From assembly GCA_965221465.1 (NCBI GenBank), contig OZ244892.1, forward strand, positions 806,001 through 870,000: DNA of 64,000 bases, in the 5' to 3' direction. The position numbers and the translations under genes were made by a program. Each line of letters starts with the position of its first letter. Within the stretch, counting starts at the first letter, position 1. This stretch comes from Azophilus sp965221465. GTDB taxonomy: Bacteria; Pseudomonadota; Gammaproteobacteria; Pseudomonadales; Azotimanducaceae. Below are positions 8,502-16,260 of the stretch, piece after piece. A model generated the notes under the pieces. That model did not search any database. It saw only the letters and a program-made list of their open reading frames with translations, and was not told where the DNA came from.

Positions 8502-9904
8502 TGAATCCTGTAGGCTTCCTTCACCAGGTCGTACGCCAGCAACCGCGCGAGTTCGAAGGCTTCGTCTTCGCCGATGCGGTGCTCGGCAACGAGCCCGGCG
8601 AGGAAGCCGGCATCGATGCGCCGGGACATGTCGTGCCGCGCGGGAATGGAAAGAAAGGCACGCGTATCGTCGTTGAACCCGACGGTGTTGTAGAACCCGG
8701 CGGTCTCGGTGGCCTGTTCGCGGAAGCGGCGCATTCCCTCCGGGCTGTCGTGAAACCACCAGGCAGGCCCCAGCCGCAGTGCCGGCCAGTGCCCCGCCAG
8801 CGGCGCGAGTTCCCGACTGTAGGTGGATTCGTCCAGCGTGAAGACGATGACGGTCAGGGAGGGTTCGTTGCCGAAGCGGTCGAGCAGCGGTTTCAACGCG
8901 TTCACGTAGTCTGTCGGCATGGGAATGTCCGCGCCCATGTCCCTGCCGTAGTCGCGAAAGAGCTGCGCGTTGTGGTTGCGAAACGATCCGGGATGAATCT
9001 GCATCACCATGCCGTCGTCCACGGACATGGCCGCCATCTCCGTCAGCATCTGGGCTCGAAAGAGTTCTGCTTCCCCGGGGGTGAAGCTGCCGGAGCGCAC
9101 GTTGCCGTAGAGGCGTTCGCATTCGCTGGCGCCGAGGTTCGCCGTCCCCGGCGTCGGGTGGCCGTGGTCGGTCGCCGTTGCGCCTCTTTCGCGGAAGTAC
9201 GCCCGGCGGTCCCGCAGTGCATCGAGGTAGCCCCCGTAGGTGTTGACATCGATGCCGGTCAGGGCGGCGAGCCGCTCGAGGTTGCCTGGGAATCCCTCGA
9301 ACTGCGGGTCGACGACCGGGTCCGGCCGGAATGTGGTGACCACGCGGCCCTGCCAGCCGCTGTCGCGGATGGCGTCGTGGTGGGCCAGGGTATCGAGTGG
9401 CGATTCGGTGGTAGCCAGAAACTCGATGTCGAAGCGCTCGAACAGGGCGCGCGGCAGGAATGCGGGCGAGGCCAATGCCGCATCGATGCGGTCGTAGAAG
9501 CTGTCGGCAGTCGTCTCGGTGAGCGTCTCTTCGATGCCGAAGACTTCCGCGAACACATGATTGAGCCACATCTGCGAGGGTGTTCCCCGGAACAGCCGAT
9601 AGTTGGCCGCGAAGGTGCGCCATACCGTCCGGGGCTCGACGGTATTGTCGGAGACCGGCAGCGCAGGCTGAATGCCAAGGTCCAAAAGGGGCACGCCGCG
9701 GCTGTACAGCATTCGGAACAGGTAGTGGTCGGGCGTGACGAGCAGTTCGACGGGGTTGCCGAAGGGCCGGTTGACGGCGAACCACTCCGGGTCGGTATGG
9801 CCGTGGGGGCTGACGATTGGCAGGCTGCAGACCGTTTCGTAGATGGCGCGCGCAATGGCCCGGGTGGCGGGGTCGGCGGGCAAAAGTCTGTCGGGATGCA
9901 GCAT
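8498..9904 (-). CDS. uxaC: Glucuronate (uronate) isomerase
   Basis: A 468-residue member of the UxaC family, an amidohydrolase-fold enzyme that converts D-glucuronate to D-fructuronate and D-galacturonate to D-tagaturonate. The metal-binding HxH is seen in SPHGHTDPEWF near residue 37. Other family marks are TPDHYLFRMLYSRGV, MWLNHVFAEVFG, VVTTFRPDPVVDP and FGYNDDTRAF-like NDDTRAFLSIPARHD near the C terminus. I start at ATG 9904 (MLHPDRLLP), which matches the usual family start; an in-frame GTG at 9949 would add 15 residues. The first gene of the uxaC-uxuB pair. Confidence 0.9.
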   Translation of the reverse strand: MLHPDRLLPADPATRAIARAIYETVCSLPIVSPHGHTDPEWFAVNRPFGNPVELLVTPDHYLFRMLYSRGVPLLDLGIQPALPVSDNTVEPRTVWRTFAANYRLFRGTPSQMWLNHVFAEVFGIEETLTETTADSFYDRIDAALASPAFLPRALFERFDIEFLATTESPLDTLAHHDAIRDSGWQGRVVTTFRPDPVVDPQFEGFPGNLERLAALTGIDVNTYGGYLDALRDRRAYFRERGATATDHGHPTPGTANLGASECERLYGNVRSGSFTPGEAELFRAQMLTEMAAMSVDDGMVMQIHPGSFRNHNAQLFRDYGRDMGADIPMPTDYVNALKPLLDRFGNEPSLTVIVFTLDESTYSRELAPLAGHWPALRLGPAWWFHDSPEGMRRFREQATETAGFYNTVGFNDDTRAFLSIPARHDMSRRIDAGFLAGLVAEHRIGEDEAFELARLLAYDLVKEAYRIQ

Positions 9905-9952
9905 CGGTGCGCGTCCTGCCTGGTGTGTTTTGCGCGGGCAAGCGGGCACTTT

Positions 9953-9988
9953 ACCCCGTTTGTCACCCCGTTTGTCGCCCCGATTGTC
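9953..9988. repeat. Three tandem 12-bp units upstream of uxaC
   Basis: ACCCCGTTTGTC occurs twice in a row, followed by the variant GCCCCGATTGTC. A further CCGTTTGTCACC lies at 10036-10047. Placed 50-140 bp upstream of uxaC, they could be regulator-binding iterons or simple slippage products; no palindrome is present within the unit. Confidence 0.6.
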
Positions 9989-10057
9989 GCCGCAACCGGC
10001 AACTCAGCCGCGTCTCGAGCGCCTTGACCCGAACCGTTTGTCACCGGTCCGGCAACC

Positions 10058-11185
10058 TTATTTCAACAGTTCGAACACCGCCGCGCCCAGGAAGTTGCCG
10101 ATCAGGTAGCCGAATATCCCGCACAGAATCCCCGGTGTAACCAGTTCGTGCCACCCCGAGCGCGCCGCGACGGCGGCCGCGGTGGGTGGGCCGAGCACAC
10201 AGGCATTGGAGGCGATGGCCACCTCCCGCGCGCTGAAACCGAAGAGCCGCCCGAGGCCGAAGGCGACCACCGCATGCACCAGGACGATCACCAGTGCGAA
10301 GAGCATCAGCGCCGGCGCCTGTCGCAGCATGGAAACGAGGTCGACGCCGGCCCCGAATACCCCGAAGAAGACATAGAGCAACAGCATCCCGATGGTGAAA
10401 TCGCCCTTGAGCGCCTGCATCTGCCGGCGAGCCAGGTTGGCTATGGCAATGGCAAGGACGGTGATTGCCAGGATCGCGAACCGGGATTGCCCCGCCAGGG
10501 TCGCAAGGCCGACGCCGATGGCGCAGATTGCGAGGCTCAGCCCGACCGCAAGGCCCATGTGGGTCAGGTCGGGGCCATCGTCGGTGGTCTGCTGTTGCGG
10601 CCTGTCGATCCGGGAGTTCGAGGGAGCCGTAGCCGCGTCCCATCGCGCAAACCAGGCAAGGGCGGGCATCAGCGACAGCAGCATCAGGTAGGAAAGCCCG
10701 ACACTCGCTTCCGCCCCGAGCACCACCGCGAACTGTGTGGGGTCATCCAATTCGACCACCTTCGAAACCGCCACGAAGTTCATGCCGCCCCCGGTGTAGC
10801 CGCCGGTGATCACGGCGGCGGCCTTGGCGGCGAGATTGCCCACGGGCACCAGCAGGTATGCGGTTACGACGCCGAGCACGGTGCCGAAGGCAGCCACCAG
10901 GAAGGCGAACAGCAGGCGGCCCGTCTCGGCAACGATGCGGCGCAGGTCCGCCTTGAACAGCAGCAGCGGGATCGAGGCCATGACGAAGTATTCCGAGACG
11001 AACGAATAGCTCGGCGCCTCCCGCGGAATCAGCCCGAGGTTGGAGAGAATCAGCGCCGTCAGAATGATCAGGACGGGGGCAGTGATACGGCCTGCCCAGG
11101 AGAAACGCTCCGCCCAGCAACTCGCCCCGACGATGGAAAACAGCAGCGCGACCAGGCCAAGGTGGTTGTCGGCGTCAATCAGCAC
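10058..11185 (-). CDS. DUF819 family integral membrane protein
   Basis: A 375-residue protein with about ten hydrophobic segments, matching the DUF819 (YjcL-like) family of unknown function. Characteristic stretches are SIPLLLFKADLRRI, GGYTGGGMNFVAVSK, LGAEASVGLSYLMLL and the C-terminal NACVLGPPTAAAVAARSGW. The two inverted halves resemble bile-acid/sodium symporter-type folds, so secondary transport is plausible but unproven. The GTG start at 11185 is supported by a GGAGG five bases upstream. It lies between uxaC and the M19 dipeptidase, all on the same strand; members are sometimes found beside peptidases. Confidence 0.8.
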   Translation of the reverse strand: MLIDADNHLGLVALLFSIVGASCWAERFSWAGRITAPVLIILTALILSNLGLIPREAPSYSFVSEYFVMASIPLLLFKADLRRIVAETGRLLFAFLVAAFGTVLGVVTAYLLVPVGNLAAKAAAVITGGYTGGGMNFVAVSKVVELDDPTQFAVVLGAEASVGLSYLMLLSLMPALAWFARWDAATAPSNSRIDRPQQQTTDDGPDLTHMGLAVGLSLAICAIGVGLATLAGQSRFAILAITVLAIAIANLARRQMQALKGDFTIGMLLLYVFFGVFGAGVDLVSMLRQAPALMLFALVIVLVHAVVAFGLGRLFGFSAREVAIASNACVLGPPTAAAVAARSGWHELVTPGILCGIFGYLIGNFLGAAVFELLK

Positions 11186-11245
11186 TCGAACCTCCGAATA
11201 TACCGGTGCAATCTCATCCGGGTGACAGGGCGAGGCTGCGCGTCG

Positions 11246-12259
11246 TCAGCGCCAGACCTGTTCGGCGACGCGCAAGTTGTTGCCGCCGAGCAGCCCCCGC
11301 ACCGCATTCTCGTCCCAGCCGGTTTGCAGCAGGCGCTCGGCAATCTCGGGGATTCGCTCCGGCTCCACCATGCGCAGGCCCTTTGCGTATCCTTTTTCTG
11401 CCGGAAACAGTTCCGGGTTGTTCTCGACGAATTCGTCCAGTTCCGAGGCGTCGAAGACGAAATCGAGCCCGAGCCCCACATGTTCCGGCCCGACCAGGGA
11501 AGCCACGTAGTCGATGTGGCGAACGATGGCCTCCGTGGAATTGTCGTTGTCGCCGAGAAAGAGGCCGATGCCGTTGACGTTGACGACACCGCCGGTGCCC
11601 GCGCAGGCTTCGATCAGGTCGTCCGGGATGTTGCGCTCGTGATCCCTGAGCGCACGCGGGTTGGAGTGCGAGAAGATCACGGGATTGCTCGAATACTCGA
11701 TCGCTTCGCGGGCGGTCCGGTATCCGGTGTGGCTGCAACAGAGCACCATGCCGACCCGCGCCATCTCGTCGATCACCTGCCGTCCGAACTCGGTGAGCCC
11801 GGAATCGTCGTCCTGGCACCCCCCGCCGACGCGGTTGTTGCGGTTGTAGGCGATCAGCATCCAGCGGACGCCGAGGGCGTACCAGGGCTCGACGAGTTCC
11901 GGCAGGTCGTCGACCGCCACCGCACCTTCGAGGTCGAACGCGACCCCCAGTTTCCCCTCCCGCTTGGCTCGATGGATGTCGTCCACGCCGTCCACCAGCA
12001 GGTACCGCTCGGGATGCTGCCGAATCCAGCTCCGGAACGTGGCCAGCACCTTGAATCCGAAATGCCAGGGAAACTGGTCGAAGGAAACGTTGACGCTGAC
12101 GAACGAAGCCCCGCTTTGCCGGTGCCGTTCGAGCTTGTCCAGGAACTCCACATCCCCGGGGCGCAACGGCAGGCAGGCATGGTTGTCCCAGACGATAGCG
12201 TCGGTCAGCAGTTCCCTGGTGCGCGCCGAACAGTTTCCAGCCACAGCTTCTGCATTCAT
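11246..12259 (-). CDS. Membrane dipeptidase family (peptidase M19) protein
   Basis: A 337-residue TIM-barrel metallohydrolase of the renal dipeptidase family, which hydrolyses dipeptides (including some with D-residues) using two zinc ions. Seen: the N-terminal ligand strand WDNHACLPLRP, the bridging glutamate in AFDLEGA, the CCSHTGYRT and IFSHSNPRALRDHERN histidine motifs and GLGLDFVFD. The first motif reads HAC where the family usually has HxD, so one zinc ligand is replaced by cysteine or shifted. Start at 12259 (MNAEAV); an ATG at 12298 would add 13 residues. No signal peptide is seen, so it is probably cytoplasmic and could recycle dipeptides delivered by the exported peptidases nearby. 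Confidence 0.82.
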   Translation of the reverse strand: MNAEAVAGNCSARTRELLTDAIVWDNHACLPLRPGDVEFLDKLERHRQSGASFVSVNVSFDQFPWHFGFKVLATFRSWIRQHPERYLLVDGVDDIHRAKREGKLGVAFDLEGAVAVDDLPELVEPWYALGVRWMLIAYNRNNRVGGGCQDDDSGLTEFGRQVIDEMARVGMVLCCSHTGYRTAREAIEYSSNPVIFSHSNPRALRDHERNIPDDLIEACAGTGGVVNVNGIGLFLGDNDNSTEAIVRHIDYVASLVGPEHVGLGLDFVFDASELDEFVENNPELFPAEKGYAKGLRMVEPERIPEIAERLLQTGWDENAVRGLLGGNNLRVAEQVWR

Positions 12260-12495
12260 TGGGGCGTGTTCCAACGATTGCGATTGCGGATGACCCATCG
12301 GTCCTCCGTCATGAACAATACCATGACGCGCGCATGCCGCAGCAGCCACAACCCACCGGGCCGGAAAGTTCCGCCGCGCCCGCAGACGTCCCGGTTCCGA
12401 TGTCCGACCGGACCGAACCATGCCAACGATTTCCACCCGTGTTGAATTGTTTTTCCAATTGAATGAAAGTGCCTTGGGGTACGCGAGGGTCAGCC

Positions 12496-13698
12496 ATGCA
12501 ATACAGCAACGAGCGCATTCTGGTCACCCATGTCGGCAGCCTGCCGCGTTCGCCGACGCTGCTCGACATGCTCGGCAGCATGGAAGCCGGCGACAGCGTC
12601 GAACGGGGAGCGTTCCAGGCAGAGGTGCTCGCCGGGCTCAGGGAAGCGGTGCGCGAGCAGGCCGCGGCCGGGGTCGACATTGCCGGCGACGGCGAACTGC
12701 CCCGTATCGGCTTTTCGTTCTACGCCAAGGACCGGATGACCGGTTTCGGCGGCGAGGCCAGGCGTGGCACGGTTACGGATTTCGCCAGGTTTCCGGGCTA
12801 TGCGGAACTGGTGGTCAGCCGCTCCGCCGGGCAGTCCAACGCCGGCAAGTCCGCATCGGTCTGGGCAACCCCGGAGTGTGTGGACGAAGTGCGTTACGAC
12901 CCGGAACTCACCCAGGCCAGGGAGGAACTCGACCTGTTCGAGCAGGCACTCCGCGCCGAACCGGAAGCGAGCGGCGAATTCACCGGCACCTTCGTCACCG
13001 CCGTCACGCCGGGTATCCTGGCCACCACGCTGCTGCGCAACCCCGAAAATCCGGCCTACGCGCACGACGAGGACTACGTGTTCGCCCTGGCCCGGGAACT
13101 CCGGCGGGAATACGAGTACATCGTCTCCCGGGGCCACATCCTGCAACTCGATGCTCCGGACCTCGCCCTGGAGCGGCAGATCATGTTCGTCGACCGGCCG
13201 CTCGAGGAATTCCAGGAACGCATGGAAGTGCACGTGGCGGCGCTGAACGAGGCGCTCGCGAACATTCCGAAAGACCGGGTGCGCCTGCACGTCTGCTGGG
13301 GCAACTGGGATGGGCCGCACTGCGACGATGTCGATCTGGCCGCCATCCTGCCCATCGTCTACAAGGCCGAAGTCGGCGGCCTTTCGCTGGCCTGCGCCAA
13401 CCCGCGGCACGCCCACGAGGTCGACCTGTTTCGCGAAATGCCGCTGCCGGACGAAATGGTCATGTTTCCCGGCGTCATCGATGTCACCACCAACATGCTG
13501 GAGCACCCGCAAGTGGTGGCCAACCGCCTGTGCCACTGGGTCGATGTCATCGGCGACCGGGAACGGGTAATCGCCAACACGGACTGCGGTTTTTCCACCT
13601 TCGCCGGCTACACGATGGTCGCACCCGATGTGGTGTGGGCCAAAATGCAGACCATGGCGGCAGGCGCGGCCCTGGCGACGGAACGGCTCTGGGGGTGA
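12496..13698 (+). CDS. Cobalamin-independent methionine synthase C-domain-like protein
   Basis: A 400-residue single-domain homologue of the catalytic half of MetE. Seen: LVTHVGSLPRS at the N terminus, the zinc-binding HVCWGNWDGPH (HxC), a later acidic segment (EVGGLSLACANPRHAHE) and the fourth ligand in NTDCGFSTF. MetE has about 750 residues and transfers the methyl of methyltetrahydrofolate to homocysteine; this short form lacks the N-terminal folate-domain duplicate. Short homologues act as methyltransferases or demethylating enzymes on other substrates, so methionine synthesis should not be assumed. Start at ATG 12496, preceded by GAGGG. It diverges from the M19 gene; the 236-bp gap between them shows no clear site. 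Confidence 0.82.
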   Translation: MQYSNERILVTHVGSLPRSPTLLDMLGSMEAGDSVERGAFQAEVLAGLREAVREQAAAGVDIAGDGELPRIGFSFYAKDRMTGFGGEARRGTVTDFARFPGYAELVVSRSAGQSNAGKSASVWATPECVDEVRYDPELTQAREELDLFEQALRAEPEASGEFTGTFVTAVTPGILATTLLRNPENPAYAHDEDYVFALARELRREYEYIVSRGHILQLDAPDLALERQIMFVDRPLEEFQERMEVHVAALNEALANIPKDRVRLHVCWGNWDGPHCDDVDLAAILPIVYKAEVGGLSLACANPRHAHEVDLFREMPLPDEMVMFPGVIDVTTNMLEHPQVVANRLCHWVDVIGDRERVIANTDCGFSTFAGYTMVAPDVVWAKMQTMAAGAALATERLWG

Positions 13699-13735
13699 TT
13701 CGATGCGGGGCCGCTGGCGCCCCGAAACGCCGCTG

Positions 13736-15916
13736 CTACCAGCAGTAGGTGAGCGTGCCCCCAATAGTCTGTGGCGCGGCCAGCACGCTGAAGGGCTCGT
13801 TGGTGTAGAACGAACCCAGCTGCTGCACCAGCACGATGGTCTCGTCGAACAGGTTCTCGGCGTAGAGGCTTGCGCTCCAGCGGTCGTTCTCGAGCGTGAA
13901 TCGCAGGGTGGTCAGTGTGTAATCGTCCACTTCAGGCAGCTCGATTCGCGTGTTGCCGAGCGGGTCGGCCACGGTGTTCAGCCCGGTGATGTAGCTGTCG
14001 ACGTAGCGCACGCCGGCGTAGACGGTGAAGTCCCAGTCGTTCGCGACGGGCCGCGTGTACTGTGCGGATAACGCCGCGGTCTGTTTGGGTACGAAGGGGA
14101 AGGGCGTGCCTGCCAGGAAGTTGATGTCTCCGGAGGGGTCGGAATCCGGCGGGATGTCGATGGAATCGAACTCCGCGTCGGTATAGCTGTAGGAAAGCGA
14201 CAGCACCAGCCCTTCGGCGGGAATGGCGACCACTTCGGCTTCGAATCCCTTGCTGGAGCTTTCGCCGATATTGAACACCCGGTTCACGGGGAATGGCTGG
14301 AAGACGCGCACCCGAATCTGCTGCTTGGTGATGTCCATGTAGAAGGCCGCCAGGTTGACGCTCAGGTGATCGTCGAAAAGCTGCGATTTCAGGCCGACCT
14401 CGTAGCTGATGAGTTCTTCGTTGTCGAACGGTTCGTATTCGGGGCCGGGTGCGCCCTGGAAATCCTGGAACCCGCCGGCCTTGAACCCCTGCGCGACCGT
14501 TGCGTAGCCCTTGATGCTGTCGCTGAACGAGTAGCTGACCGAACCCATCGACGTTACCGCATCGACCTTCGTCTTGTTGCCCTCGAGGAAGTCCGTTGTC
14601 GCCGGCAGGCCGATGACCGCGAAGAACGGCACCGTGAAGTTGACGCGGGAATCGATCTTCGGCTTTTCCTCGGAGTAGCGCGTCCCCGCCGTGAAGTCCC
14701 AGCGGCCGACCGAGTAGGTCGCCTGGCCGAAGAGCGCGAAGCCCTCGCGCGAGATGTCGTACCACTGGTCGGCCGTCAGCCCGGCCAGGATACCGAAGGT
14801 CGGGTCTACCGCGCCGGCGAAGATGTCCTGGTCCATGTTGCGGAATTCGTCGAACCAGAACGCGCCGAGCGTCCAGTCCCAGGGGCTTTCCGCCCGGTTC
14901 GAGGCCAGGCGGAACTCCTGGGAAAAGGTCTCCTGCTCGACCTGAATGTGTTGTACGTTGCCTTCGAATTCCCGGCCGTCGATATCGGAAAACTGCAGGG
15001 TGCTGGCCTCGCGGTTGCCGGTCAGCGAAGTGAATGTCGCCCAGGGCAGTTCCCAGTCGAGCCGAAACGACACGCCGATGATATCGTCCCGGCTGTCCTC
15101 CAGGTCGGAATTGTAGGTCAGATAGTCGTCGATGCCGCTGTCCGGAACCCCGGCGCCGAGCATGCCGCCGCGCCACCGCTTGCCATCCACCGACAAGTCG
15201 AGGGTGAGCGAATCTGTCGGGTTGGCGACCACCCGGAACTGCCCTACCAGTTGATCGAACGCGGTCTGCGGCCGGTCGAGCCGGATGTTGTCCAGGAACC
15301 CGTCGCTTTCTTCGTAGCGAACGGCGAGGCTCATGGCCACGTTCTCGCCGACCGGTCCGGCGACATAACCCTGCAGGTCGGCAGTGTCGAACTCGTCCGC
15401 CCGCACGCGCAATTTGCCCTCGAACGCCTCGCCGGGCTTGCGCGTCACGATGTTGAGCGCGCCGCCCTGGGTGTTGCGCCCGAACAGGGTGCCCTGGGGG
15501 CCCCTCAGTATCTCGACGCGCTCGACCTCGAGAAAATCCATGTCGAAGCCCATGTCGGGCTGATAGACCCCGTCGACGAACGTGCCCACCCCGGGCTCGA
15601 TGATGGGGGTCGCACCGATGCCGCGCACGACGAGGTGCTGGCCGATGGTGTCCGAGCCGAACTCGGCCGCCACGAAATACACGTTCGGCGCGGTGCCGTA
15701 CAACTCCTCGATGCTCTCCACGCCCGTGGCTTCGAGCTGGTCGCCGCTGAAGGAACTGACCGCCATCGGCACGTCGATGAGGCGCTCTTCCCGCTTGCGG
15801 GCGGTGACCAGGATTTCTTCGAGCACCGCCGTCTGTTCTTCGGCGAATGCGACCTGGCCGAATGGCGTCAGCACGATTGCGAGCGCCAGCGCCACGGTTG
15901 CGTCAGGAATTTTCAT
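13736..15916 (-). CDS. TonB-dependent outer-membrane receptor
   Basis: A 726-residue receptor with an N-terminal signal peptide ending near VAFA, a TonB box/plug start EEILVTARKREERLIDVP, plug motifs (GTFVDGVYQ, VERVEILRGPQGTLFGRNT, GGALNIVTRKP) and a 22-strand-type barrel with the C-terminal sequence DEIVLVQQ-like and final aromatic TYCW. It imports large or scarce nutrients across the outer membrane using TonB energy. ATG 15916 has an AAGG about seven bases upstream, whereas ATG 15922 (two residues more) is too close to it. It lies downstream of the prolyl oligopeptidase and a dispersed repeat, suggesting peptide or siderophore-like substrates; the ligand is unknown. Confidence 0.93.
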   Translation of the reverse strand: MKIPDATVALALAIVLTPFGQVAFAEEQTAVLEEILVTARKREERLIDVPMAVSSFSGDQLEATGVESIEELYGTAPNVYFVAAEFGSDTIGQHLVVRGIGATPIIEPGVGTFVDGVYQPDMGFDMDFLEVERVEILRGPQGTLFGRNTQGGALNIVTRKPGEAFEGKLRVRADEFDTADLQGYVAGPVGENVAMSLAVRYEESDGFLDNIRLDRPQTAFDQLVGQFRVVANPTDSLTLDLSVDGKRWRGGMLGAGVPDSGIDDYLTYNSDLEDSRDDIIGVSFRLDWELPWATFTSLTGNREASTLQFSDIDGREFEGNVQHIQVEQETFSQEFRLASNRAESPWDWTLGAFWFDEFRNMDQDIFAGAVDPTFGILAGLTADQWYDISREGFALFGQATYSVGRWDFTAGTRYSEEKPKIDSRVNFTVPFFAVIGLPATTDFLEGNKTKVDAVTSMGSVSYSFSDSIKGYATVAQGFKAGGFQDFQGAPGPEYEPFDNEELISYEVGLKSQLFDDHLSVNLAAFYMDITKQQIRVRVFQPFPVNRVFNIGESSSKGFEAEVVAIPAEGLVLSLSYSYTDAEFDSIDIPPDSDPSGDINFLAGTPFPFVPKQTAALSAQYTRPVANDWDFTVYAGVRYVDSYITGLNTVADPLGNTRIELPEVDDYTLTTLRFTLENDRWSASLYAENLFDETIVLVQQLGSFYTNEPFSVLAAPQTIGGTLTYCW

Positions 15917-16173
15917 GTCCATCCCTTGAAGTCGAATCCCTTTCGGATTGTTGCTTCAACAGCGGGTGAATTCAACAAAGACCGGTTCGACTTCGATCGA
16001 AAAAAAAGCGCCGGATGGTGTCTGGTCACTACCACTCGGGCATAGCGTTCGCCAAGATCCTCGAGGGGAGCCCAACCCAGGTCATGACCGCGCTTCAGGG
16101 CTTTCAAGGCGCGCGGCCGGGCGGCATCGAAGCGCTGATTGGCCTTCAATAGCAGCCATAGCTGCTCCACTTT

Positions 16174-16260
16174 CATGGAACGCTTTTACCAAGTGATTGA
16201 TTTTATTGAATTCGTTAACGTGAGGAACCGTTTCTTCGATCCGGCTCCGCGAACCGGCCG
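16174..16260 (-). repeat. Dispersed intergenic repeat, copy 1
   Basis: An ~85-bp element directly after the stop of the prolyl oligopeptidase gene. It has a GC-rich hairpin (CGGTTC-GCG-GAGCCG) at one end and an AT-rich core, AATTCAATAAAATCAATCAC, at the other. Related copies lie at 25622, 28182, 31189 and 37818. Read on the plus strand from 16175 it gives a 38-residue frame beginning MERFYQVIDFIEF and containing FDPAPRTG, two peptides conserved between copies. The remaining gap, 15923-16173, shows no convincing gene. Confidence 0.75.

Noticed and set aside
9953..9988. CRISPR-like short repeats
   Set aside because: Units are 12 bp in direct tandem without spacers; no cas genes or other arrays were seen in the window.
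12496..13698. Calling the MetE-like protein methionine synthase
   Set aside because: It has only the C-terminal catalytic domain; short homologues act on other methyl donors or acceptors.
14366..16045. 559-codon plus-strand frame opposite the TonB receptor
   Set aside because: Antisense composition and no domain; the receptor on the other strand has clear plug motifs.
15913..16176. 87-codon minus-strand frame beginning at the ATG of repeat copy 1
   Set aside because: It overlaps the TonB receptor start, has no ribosome-binding site and no recognisable features; it is more likely leader DNA.
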